This document shows, piece after piece, positions 1-6,069 of a DNA stretch of 7,303 nt. Source of the DNA: Streptosporangiaceae bacterium (lineage in GTDB: Bacteria; Actinomycetota; Actinomycetes; Streptosporangiales; Streptosporangiaceae). The notes beneath the pieces are model-generated. The model had not been told where the DNA came from. It saw only the letters and a list, made by a program, of their open reading frames with translations, and did not search any database. Made by a program: the position numbers and the translations under genes. The stretch spans positions 1 through 7,303 of the forward strand of contig JASIJN010000505.1 in NCBI GenBank assembly GCA_030050125.1. Reading direction: 5' to 3'. Positions within the stretch are counted from its first letter, which is position 1. Every line of letters starts with the position of its first letter.

Positions 1-734
1 TCGGGCGCGTGCCTGGCCGCCGGCAGCAGCCCGAGGACCACCTCCGACCCCGGGTTGAGCTGGCCCCGCTTGGTGCAGACCCCACAGCGCCGGGCGTGCT
101 CCTTCATCCACCCCGGCACGACCCGGGTCAGGTCACCGTTCAGACTGCTCAGATAGCCAGCCGCGGTCTCGCAGTACCACGACCGCCCGCGACGGCCCGC
201 CAGCAGCAGGTCCCATGATGCCTCGAACCGGTCGCCGCTGCTCTGCGCCAGGGTGCGCGCCCGGTCGCGCGGCATGCCGAGCACGTCCGCGAGCTCGGTG
301 GCGTCCAGCCCGTGCCGGATACTCAGTTCCGCGACTTCGCGATCCGGGGGGTTCATCTCGGCCAGCGCCGCCCAGGCGGTCGACAGCAGGTCAGACCGCC
401 AGGCAGTGCCGCCGAGCCGGTCCCAGTCCCGGTCGCTGATCTCGTCGAGATAGGCGGGCTCGGCTCCGGCCCGCAGCCGTTGCCGGCAGCCACAGCGGGC
501 GATGGCCAACAGCCACGGCCGCAGCCGGGCCGTATTGTGCAGCAGCGAAGCCTTGGCCGCCGCGACCACGAAGGTGGCTTCCACGACCTCGGCCGCATCT
601 GCTACGTCGCCAAGTTGCGACTGACAGTAGTCGTAGAGCTCTTGTCCGTGCCTATCGAAGGCTGCGCCGACCGCCCCAAGATCGCCTTGGGCGATCGCCG
701 TCGCTATCGGACGATGCCACACACCGAATACCAT
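1..734 (-). CDS. RNA polymerase sigma factor (ECF-like, sigma-70 family) with fused C-terminal zinc-finger-like tail; 3' end cut by window edge
   Basis: 244 residues are visible from ATG 734; the frame is still open at the left edge. Residues 14-90 match sigma-70 region 2 (AVGAAFDRHGQELYDYC, then PWLLAIARCGCRQRLR). Residues 113-180 match region 4, with a helix-turn-helix in TELADVLGMPRDRARTLA (146-163). It would direct RNA polymerase to a dedicated promoter set. The tail holds Cys188, His213, Cys217 and Cys220 (C-X24-H-X3-C-X2-C), the ligand spacing of zinc-binding anti-sigma domains; some actinobacterial sigma factors are known to carry such tails. The start is uncertain: ATG 734 leaves a normal short N-terminus before region 2, but lacks a Shine-Dalgarno sequence. 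In-frame GTG 752 also lacks one, and GTG 770 has a weak AGGTAG upstream. The gene lies 90 bases after the radical SAM gene, beyond a hairpin, so it may be transcribed separately. The family call is firm; regulon and link to the peptide genes are unknown. Confidence 0.87.
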   Translation of the reverse strand, partial: MVFGVWHRPIATAIAQGDLGAVGAAFDRHGQELYDYCQSQLGDVADAAEVVEATFVVAAAKASLLHNTARLRPWLLAIARCGCRQRLRAGAEPAYLDEISDRDWDRLGGTAWRSDLLSTAWAALAEMNPPDREVAELSIRHGLDATELADVLGMPRDRARTLAQSSGDRFEASWDLLLAGRRGRSWYCETAAGYLSSLNGDLTRVVPGWMKEHARRCGVCTKRGQLNPGSEVVLGLLPAARHAP

Positions 735-746
735 AGATGGTTGGTT

Positions 747-769
747 TGTCACATAGTACGAAGATGACA
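747..769. promoter_or_regulatory. Candidate operator: imperfectly placed dyad TGTCA-N13-TGACA upstream of the sigma gene
   Basis: On the minus strand TGTCA (769-765) is followed 13 bases later by TGACA (751-747). The arms are centred 18 bases apart, under two helical turns. The stretch between them contains TACTAT (758-753), a -10-like hexamer, in a short AT-richer island between the radical SAM hairpin and the sigma start. No matching -35 hexamer at 16-18 bases is visible. Five-base arms arise by chance, so this is a weak call. Confidence 0.2.
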
Positions 770-790
770 CGATAACTACCTGCGGCGGCG

Positions 791-824
791 CGGCCGGTCA
801 GGCTGCCGCGAGCTGCCCCGGCCG
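791..824 (-). terminator. Candidate GC-rich hairpin terminator directly after the radical SAM gene
   Basis: Starting at the base after the radical SAM stop codon, the minus strand reads CGGCCGG (824-818), 20 bases, then CCGGCCG (797-791), a perfect 7-bp stem. GGC/GCC inside the loop can extend it by three pairs across a TGA bulge. There is no downstream T tract, which is common for actinobacterial terminators but makes the call uncertain. It would end the peptide/radical SAM transcript before the sigma gene. Confidence 0.4.
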
Positions 825-2711
825 TCACCGGCCCTTCACCGAGGGCAGGGCGAGGGCGAGGGCGAACCGGCCGTCGAGGAACATCAGGCCGCGCCGCTGG
901 AGGTCGGCGAAGATTTCCTGGATGTCGTCGGCGGGCAGGCGCAGGCCCAGTCGCTCCCGTACGGCGGCGGCCGTGGTGGGGCGGTCGGTGCAGGCCAGAT
1001 ACAGGTCGGCGAGGGTGTCCTCGAACGTGTACGTGCCCGCGTTCCCGGCCTGCCTCTGGTCGGCGATCTGGACGAAGTGCGGCGCGGACCAGAAGGTCAG
1101 CGACGGCCGCGGGCCGTCCCGCCAAGCCTGGGCCCACGCGCTCACGGCCTGGCCGAGCGCCGCATAGCTGCTCTCCGGCACGCTGCCGTCCGCGCGGTAG
1201 TCGAAGAAGTACGCCACCTTTCCGAGATCGATGTCCGCCGGGTAGACGTAGCGATAGCTGCGCTCGGGCGTTACCCCGCCGAACCGGCGTATTCCCGGGT
1301 CGCTGAACAGCGGGCTGAACCTTTCCAGCCAGATCCGCCCGGCGCTCGACGGCGGTTGCAGGTGCAGCAGGTGCGGACAGGCGGCCGTTTGCTCGGCATA
1401 GTCCGGCTCCGTCTCGCCAGGGAAGCCCCACAACAGGTTCCACCCGACGTCGATGTCGTAGTACCGGGCCCAGCGCAGCAGGTTCACGTTCTGGGCGGCG
1501 CGGATTCCCTTGCGCATGAGATCCAGCACATGGGAGCTGAGCGACTCTATGCCGGGCTGGAGACGGGTGACGCCGGCCCGGGCCAGCAGCTTCAGCTGCT
1601 CCCGTCTCAGGTTCGCCTTGGCCTCGTAGAAGAGCTCGTAGCCGACGTCGCTGTCCACCAGGACCGGGAACAGATCCTTCAGGTACCGCGGGTCGACGAT
1701 GTTGTCGACCGCCTCGAAGTAGCGGCTGCGGTACCTGCGCGCCTGGTGGGCCAGCTCATCGAGGACCCGCTGCGGCGACTTCGACCTGAACCGCATCGCG
1801 GTTCCGTTCAGGCCGCAGAACGTGCAGTGGTGTTTCGCCCCCCACCAGCAACCCCGGGCTGTCTCTATCGGCAGCCACACCTTGCGGTGGCCGGGGGGCA
1901 GCAGCCCCATCTGCTCGGCCCGGGTGAAGTATTCCTCATAGTCGGGGTCCGGCAGGACGTCGAGATCGCCCTGCGGCGGCGCTGCGGGCGTGAACACCAC
2001 CTGGCCGTCCCGCCGCGTGGCGACGCCGGGAACCAGGCCAGGATCGCCGCCCTCGGCCAGCGCCGCCAGCAGGCGGGGGAAGGCCTCATCGCCTTCGCCG
2101 ATGACCGCGGCGTCGATGCAGCCGACGGTACGCACGAGTTCCAGGCCCATCTCGCCGTCGAAGTTGGCGCCGCCAAAGACCGTGAAGATCCCGGGATAGC
2201 GCTGTTTCAGCCGTCTGGCCAGCGCGAACGACGCCGTGTTCTGCTGATATGTCGAGCTGAACCCGACGACCGACGCCTCCTGCCAGACAGCGGAGTCCAC
2301 GAGGGCATCCAGATAGGCCGGGATGTCGCGGCGGCGAATCCTGGCCAGCTGATTCTTCAGTTCCTGCGGTGATTCGGCGAGGTAGGAGACCTCACCGGCC
2401 AGGTCGTCGAGCATGCGCCCGTCGGGATCGGGCGCGCTGTCCGGGAACGCTTCCGGCGAGAACAGCCACTCTCCCACCTGGTGACCCCGGTGCTCGGAGA
2501 GCCGCTGGTAATAGTCGGGGCCTATGCGCGCAGCTAAATCGAGGCTGGCATGAAAGGTCCGCGCCGGAAAGCCGTGCCGGTCGGCCACGGCTTTGAGTAG
2601 TCCGAGCTGGATGGAAGGACGGCCGGCGTCTATAAACGGCATGCAGACCAGGATGACCGATCCCGCGCGGCGCCGGCTTTGAAACGGCGCGCGCGAAAGT
2701 TCTGCGCTCAC
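825..2711 (-). CDS. RiPP maturation radical SAM enzyme (cobalamin-dependent C-methyltransferase-like, RiPP maturation radical SAM protein 1 family)
   Basis: 628 residues. Residues 18-215 look like a cobalamin-binding Rossmann fold (VILVCMPF, RPSIQLGLLK, VGFSST, VFGGANF, IGEGDEAFPRLL), without the classical DxHxxG. Residues 280-440 are the radical SAM core: ETARGCWWG then HHCTFCG gives Cys288, Cys296 and Cys299 (CX7CX2C), followed by QPGIESLS (385-392) and NLLWGFPGE (425-433). The RGCWWG...HHCTFCG signature is, from memory, typical of the RiPP maturation radical SAM protein 1 group. Residues 562-622 resemble a winged helix. Known relatives use SAM, a [4Fe-4S] cluster and usually cobalamin to modify ribosomal peptides, most often by C-methylation; the exact reaction here is inferred. 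GTG 2711 is chosen because the next start, ATG 2642, would cut into the first beta strand. It has no Shine-Dalgarno sequence and follows the small gene by 16 bases, suggesting translational coupling. The likely substrate is that neighbour. Confidence 0.92.
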   Translation of the reverse strand: MSAELSRAPFQSRRRAGSVILVCMPFIDAGRPSIQLGLLKAVADRHGFPARTFHASLDLAARIGPDYYQRLSEHRGHQVGEWLFSPEAFPDSAPDPDGRMLDDLAGEVSYLAESPQELKNQLARIRRRDIPAYLDALVDSAVWQEASVVGFSSTYQQNTASFALARRLKQRYPGIFTVFGGANFDGEMGLELVRTVGCIDAAVIGEGDEAFPRLLAALAEGGDPGLVPGVATRRDGQVVFTPAAPPQGDLDVLPDPDYEEYFTRAEQMGLLPPGHRKVWLPIETARGCWWGAKHHCTFCGLNGTAMRFRSKSPQRVLDELAHQARRYRSRYFEAVDNIVDPRYLKDLFPVLVDSDVGYELFYEAKANLRREQLKLLARAGVTRLQPGIESLSSHVLDLMRKGIRAAQNVNLLRWARYYDIDVGWNLLWGFPGETEPDYAEQTAACPHLLHLQPPSSAGRIWLERFSPLFSDPGIRRFGGVTPERSYRYVYPADIDLGKVAYFFDYRADGSVPESSYAALGQAVSAWAQAWRDGPRPSLTFWSAPHFVQIADQRQAGNAGTYTFEDTLADLYLACTDRPTTAAAVRERLGLRLPADDIQEIFADLQRRGLMFLDGRFALALALPSVKGR

Positions 2712-2727
2712 CGTCGATGAAGCAGGC

Positions 2728-2991
2728 TCAGCGGTTGCCAATCCTCGCGGCCTCAAAGTGGAACTCGTCGTCAGAGCCAGGCACGAAAGACTGGACAATC
2801 TGCTCGCGAAGTTCCGCCAGGGTGGCATCGTCGGGCAGGCCCGATGACGAAGGCTGGCAGGCATGCTCTGAGGCCACGGCCAGAATGGCCAGCAAGAGAT
2901 GCTGCTCCCGGTCGCTCAATTGGGAGCTGAGCGTGCTGAGCTTTGCTACCAGACCTTCGATGTCGCTTCGGCTGAACCGTAGCTCTGCCAT
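2728..2991 (-). CDS. Small protein, candidate RiPP precursor peptide (87 aa)
   Basis: I recognise no named family. The 87-residue product starts MAELRFSRSDIEGLVAKL, continues with an amphipathic helix LSDREQHLLLAILAVASEHA (25-44 region), a Ser/Pro/Gly break (QPSSSGLPDD), a second helix (TLAELREQIVQSF) and a polar/aromatic tail, VPGSDDEFHFEAARIGNR. A helical acidic N-terminal leader followed by a short flexible tail is the usual RiPP precursor layout, and the gene sits 16 bases before a RiPP radical SAM enzyme on the same strand. ATG 2991 is secure: GGAGGT lies five bases upstream. There is one Cys and few Ser/Thr near the C-terminus, so lanthionine or thiazole chemistry is not suggested; tail residues such as Val, Pro, Phe, His or Arg are possible C-methylation sites (inference). 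It could instead be a small partner or immunity protein. No signal peptide or membrane segment is visible. Confidence 0.72.
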   Translation of the reverse strand: MAELRFSRSDIEGLVAKLSTLSSQLSDREQHLLLAILAVASEHACQPSSSGLPDDATLAELREQIVQSFVPGSDDEFHFEAARIGNR

Positions 2992-2996
2992 GAATG

Positions 2997-3002
2997 ACCT
3001 CC
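2997..3002 (-). promoter_or_regulatory. Strong ribosome-binding site of the small peptide gene
   Basis: The minus strand reads GGAGGT, five bases, then ATG 2991. It is the best Shine-Dalgarno match in the window and decides the start over the longer in-frame extension to 3048. It implies high translation of the small gene, as expected for a precursor made in excess of its modifying enzyme, which has no Shine-Dalgarno sequence of its own. Confidence 0.85.
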
Positions 3003-3006
3003 GGGC

Positions 3007-3074
3007 AACCTCGCTCTGCACCTGGTGGACTCGTCCGGACGCCGGCAATGGTCGGGCGGCGGCCTAACCTCGCT
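3007..3074. repeat. 9-bp direct repeat AACCTCGCT (3007-3015 and 3066-3074) in the SARP-peptide gap
   Basis: The 109-base gap upstream of the small gene contains two exact copies of AACCTCGCT (AGCGAGGTT on the coding strand), starting 59 bases apart. One abuts the Shine-Dalgarno region and the other lies just downstream of the SARP stop. SARP activators bind short direct repeats, but normally 11 or 22 bases apart, so this spacing does not fit the usual pattern. A GTCCGGAC palindrome lies between the copies (3033-3040). I see no convincing -10/-35 pair in the gap. Chance is a serious alternative. Confidence 0.25.
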
Positions 3075-3088
3075 ATCTCAGCGTGCCC

Positions 3089-3100
3089 CACCGGCCGGTG
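3089..3100. promoter_or_regulatory. Perfect 12-bp palindrome CACCGGCCGGTG directly after the SARP stop codon
   Basis: The sequence is its own reverse complement and begins at the base after the SARP TGA. Without a loop it can form only a short hairpin, so it is a weak terminator at best. It could instead be an operator for the small-peptide transcript. Its composition is close to the GC-rich background, which lowers confidence. Confidence 0.25.
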
Positions 3101-5971
3101 TCAAGATGGTCTGCCGCGTTCCACAAGCTTCGCAAGCTTCGTCCGCACTCCCTCGGCGTCGGGATGTCCTAGGTCGTCCAGAACGGCCAGCGCGTTGCGC
3201 CATGCAGCGCCAGCCGACTCGGCGTCGCCCGCGGCGAGGTAGGTGTCGCCCAGGCAGGCCAGCGTATCTGTCTCGGCATAACGGTCCCCGAATTCCCGGT
3301 ACAGCTCCAGCGCCTGGCGGTAATGTGCGGCCGCCTCCTCGTGACGGCCGAGGAGGAGATAGGCGGCCCCGATGCTGTCCAGCGTGTCCGCCTGGTTGAA
3401 CGTGTCGTCGTTCTGCCTTTGCAGGACCAGGGCACGTTGCAGGTGCGCCAGCCCTTCCTCGGGGTCGCCCAGCTTGACGTGAAACCAGCCAACGGCGTTC
3501 AGGGCCCGGCCCTCTCCGGTTCGCTGGCCGGCCGCGCGGAACAGCGCCAGGGACCGCTCCGCGTGCTCCAGCGCCAGCGCGTAGTCGCGCTTATCGAAAG
3601 CCCGGGCCAGGCGCCGGTGCGTCTCGGCCTGGCCGGTCTTGTCGCCGAGTTCCTCATAGAGCTGGAGGGCTTGCGCCAGATGCGACTGGGCCTCGTCGTG
3701 CCGCTTGAGGGAAATGCAGGCGTAGGCGAGACAGCTGTGGCTGACCGCCTGCCCCCGCAGGTCATCGATCCGCTCGGCGGCGGCCAGGGCCAGCCGCAGG
3801 TAGGTGACCGCGTCGTGCCAGTGCCACCGACGGTCGAAGTACGACGCGAGCGTCCAGGCCAGCTGCCAGGTGTGGACGTCGAACCCTTGGGCTGCCGCCT
3901 GGCGCAGCGCGATGAGCAGGTTCTGGTACTCGGTGTCGAACCAGCCCAGTGCCTTCCGGTGGTCGGCGAGCCGCTGCAGCGCCGCTCCCGGCGTGGCCGG
4001 GGCCAGGGCGATCGTGTCCTCGCGGCCCGGCCGGAGCAGTTCGTCCCCTCGGTAGGCGGTGTGCAGGTAGTGATCCAGCATCCGGCGCATCGCCGCGCGC
4101 TTATCCACGGCCGGATCGTGCGCGTCGGCCAGCTCCCTGGCGTACGCGCGCAGCAGGTCATGGAACGCGAACCGGCCGTGCCCGACCTCGGTGAGCAGGT
4201 GCGCCCGGGCCAGCTCCGCGAGCAGCCCGCGCGCCCCGGACAGCCCCTCGGCGGCCAGGCTGGCCGCCGCGCTCACCCCGATATCCGGGCCCGCGTGCAG
4301 GCTCAGCAGCCGGAAGAACCGGGCCGCGGCCGGGCTGAGCGCGTTATAAGACCAGGAGAACACGGCCCTGACGTTGGTCTGGCTTTCCCCGCCGTTGAGG
4401 GCGTCGAGGCCGCCGCGGCTCTCGTAGAGTTCCTCGGCCACCCCGGCCAGCAGCAGCCGGGGACTGGCCGCGGCGCGGGCGGCGACCACGCTCAGGGCCA
4501 GCGGCAGCCCGGCGCAGACGTCGATGATCTCGCCGACGGCGCCGGGCTCCGCCGTGACCCGTCCCAGGCCCAGCCGCCGGGCGAGCAGCTGCCGTGCCTC
4601 GTGCGGCGACAGCACATCAAGGCAGACCGAGTGGGCGCCGTCCGCGGCGGCCAGGTCAATGAGCTGGTTGCGGCTGGTCACCACCACCAGGCAGCCCGGC
4701 GACCCGGGCAGCAGCGGCCGCACGTGCGCGCCATCCCGGGCATTGTCCAGGACGATCAGCACCCGCAGCGAGGCCAGCAGACTCCGGCAGAGCGCACCCT
4801 GGGCCTCCAGATCGAACGGGATCCGGTCCGGCGGCACCTCGAAGGCGTCCAGGAAACCTCGTATCGCATCCCCCGGTTTCATCACCGACCCGGCCGGCCC
4901 GAATCCCCGCATGTTCACATAGAGCTGCCCGTCAGGGAACTGGCCGCGGATCTGGTGGCTCCAGTGCACCGCGAGCGCGGACTTGCCCACGCCGGCCATT
5001 CCGGTGATGGCTGCGATCACGACCGGGCCCGCCGCCGCGCCTTGTTCATCGGGCAGCAGCGCGTTCAGCGTGCTGAGCTCGGCCTCCCGCCCGCTGAAGT
5101 CCGGGATGCTGTGGGGCAGCTGGGCCGGCACCGGCCTGTGGTAGGCGCGTTCGGCGCTGCCGCCGATCGTGATCTCGGCGGGGATCTGGCCCAGCTCGGG
5201 GTCGGCAGAAAGGATTTGCTGATGCAGCCGCTGCAGCGGGGCGGCCGGCTCCACGCCGAGTTCCTCTTGCAGGAGGCGGCGGGCGTCCCGGAAGGTGGCC
5301 AGGGCATCGGCCTGACGTCCCGCCCGGTAGAGCGCCAGCATGAGCAGGCCGTGCAGCCGTTCCCGCAGCGGATGCTCGGCCACCAGGCCGCGAAGCTCCG
5401 CGACCACGTCGCCGTGCCGGCCGAGTGCCAGGTCCAGTCCCACCCGCTCCTCGATCACGCTGATGTATGACTCGGCCAGCCGGTCACGCTGCGCGTCCAG
5501 CAAGGGGCTGGACAGGCCATGACAGAAGGGCCCTCGCCACAGAGCCAGCGCCGCGTGCAGCGCCTCGGCCGCCCCGCGCAGATCGCCGGCGTCGCGGGCC
5601 GCTCGCGACCGGCTCAGCTCGCTCTCGAACACCCCGAGATCCAGGGCGCCGCCCGGCAGCGTCAGCTGGTACCCGGCATCCGTCCAGATCAGCCGGATCG
5701 GCCATTCCGCGCCGGGCCCGCAGGGGCCTAGCGCCCGGCGCAGCCCGGACACATGCCGCTGCACCAGGTTCACCGCGCGGGCCGGCGGATCCGTCCCCCA
5801 GACGGCGCTGATCACCTGCTCGCGGGCGATGGGGCGGCCCGCCTGCAGCAAGAGCACCACCAGGACAACCCGCTGCTGGAGCGGCCCGAGGTCGACGGGA
5901 TTCTCGCCTCGCCAGGCGCGCAGCGGGCCTAGTACCTCAAACCTCGGCACTGGACCGGATTGGTCATCCAT
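3101..5971 (-). CDS. SARP/AfsR-type transcriptional activator (winged helix, BTAD, NB-ARC, TPR)
   Basis: 956 residues, close to the roughly 1000 of large AfsR-like regulators. Residues 9-105 are an OmpR-type winged helix (FEVLGPLRAW to DAGYQLTL) and 112-257 the bacterial transcriptional activation domain. Residues 290-545 are an NB-ARC-type ATPase: Walker A GMAGVGKS (324-331), Walker B VLIVLDN (404-410), sensor VTSRN (431-435) and GLPLAL (488-493). FAFHDLLRAYA (601-611) sits where the MHD motif is expected. Residues from about 715 to 930 are TPR repeats. SARPs bind direct repeats near promoters of secondary-metabolite genes and recruit RNA polymerase; the ATPase/TPR half is thought to gate this in response to a signal. 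ATG 5971 has GGGGAAG five bases upstream and opens just before the winged helix. The gene is read towards the small peptide gene 109 bases away, so that pair is its obvious candidate target (inference). Confidence 0.94.
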   Translation of the reverse strand: MDDQSGPVPRFEVLGPLRAWRGENPVDLGPLQQRVVLVVLLLQAGRPIAREQVISAVWGTDPPARAVNLVQRHVSGLRRALGPCGPGAEWPIRLIWTDAGYQLTLPGGALDLGVFESELSRSRAARDAGDLRGAAEALHAALALWRGPFCHGLSSPLLDAQRDRLAESYISVIEERVGLDLALGRHGDVVAELRGLVAEHPLRERLHGLLMLALYRAGRQADALATFRDARRLLQEELGVEPAAPLQRLHQQILSADPELGQIPAEITIGGSAERAYHRPVPAQLPHSIPDFSGREAELSTLNALLPDEQGAAAGPVVIAAITGMAGVGKSALAVHWSHQIRGQFPDGQLYVNMRGFGPAGSVMKPGDAIRGFLDAFEVPPDRIPFDLEAQGALCRSLLASLRVLIVLDNARDGAHVRPLLPGSPGCLVVVTSRNQLIDLAAADGAHSVCLDVLSPHEARQLLARRLGLGRVTAEPGAVGEIIDVCAGLPLALSVVAARAAASPRLLLAGVAEELYESRGGLDALNGGESQTNVRAVFSWSYNALSPAAARFFRLLSLHAGPDIGVSAAASLAAEGLSGARGLLAELARAHLLTEVGHGRFAFHDLLRAYARELADAHDPAVDKRAAMRRMLDHYLHTAYRGDELLRPGREDTIALAPATPGAALQRLADHRKALGWFDTEYQNLLIALRQAAAQGFDVHTWQLAWTLASYFDRRWHWHDAVTYLRLALAAAERIDDLRGQAVSHSCLAYACISLKRHDEAQSHLAQALQLYEELGDKTGQAETHRRLARAFDKRDYALALEHAERSLALFRAAGQRTGEGRALNAVGWFHVKLGDPEEGLAHLQRALVLQRQNDDTFNQADTLDSIGAAYLLLGRHEEAAAHYRQALELYREFGDRYAETDTLACLGDTYLAAGDAESAGAAWRNALAVLDDLGHPDAEGVRTKLAKLVERGRPS

Positions 5972-6000
5972 GCCCACTTCCCCGCTCAGGCCTTGCCACA

Positions 6001-6029
6001 AATTTAGCCTGTGCGGCCGAGAATGTTGA
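6001..6029 (-). promoter_or_regulatory. Candidate promoter of the SARP gene
   Basis: On the minus strand TCAACA (6029-6024) and TAAATT (6006-6001) are separated by exactly 17 bases, each matching four of six bases of the vegetative consensus. TAAATT stands out in an otherwise very GC-rich 98-base gap (5972-6069). Transcription would start near 5994, leaving a leader of about 23 bases including the SARP Shine-Dalgarno sequence. It suggests the regulator is transcribed apart from the antiporter. I see no clear terminator hairpin after the antiporter stop in this gap. Confidence 0.4.
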
Positions 6030-6069
6030 GCAGGTTCTTCGCCGCGGGTGCGTCGGGTGGGCGAGCCGG

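Noticed and set aside
353..598. Minus-strand 81-codon frame and overlapping plus-strand frames at the left end
   Set aside because: Shadows of the sigma factor, whose real frame runs off the left edge.
652..1443. Minus-strand 263-codon frame overlapping the radical SAM C-terminus and sigma start
   Set aside because: Arg/Pro/Ala-rich out-of-frame product overlapping two recognised genes.
1077..2372. Plus-strand open frame of 431 codons opposite the radical SAM gene
   Set aside because: Antisense shadow in GC-rich DNA with no domain or membrane pattern; the opposite strand encodes clear radical SAM motifs.
2712..2864. Longer radical SAM start at 2864
   Set aside because: It would overlap the small gene extensively and adds residues with no domain; GTG 2711 already precedes the first beta strand.
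2728..2991. Small protein as a lanthipeptide, thiopeptide or sactipeptide precursor
   Set aside because: It has one Cys, located mid-protein, few Ser/Thr near the C-terminus, and no lanthionine synthetase, YcaO or SPASM-type radical SAM gene nearby.
3021..3041. GTCC repeats ten bases apart as SARP heptamers
   Set aside because: The shared core is only four bases and the period is ten, not the 11 or 22 typical of SARP sites; likely chance in GC-rich DNA.
2992..3048. Longer start of the small gene at 3048
   Set aside because: It would place the GGAGGT Shine-Dalgarno sequence inside the coding region; ATG 2991 fits it with five-base spacing.
3323..5470. Plus-strand open frame of 715 codons opposite the SARP gene
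   Set aside because: It is low-complexity (rich in Arg, Gly, Gln, Pro), matches no family and mirrors the third-position GC bias of the SARP gene, whose domains are intact in the minus frame.
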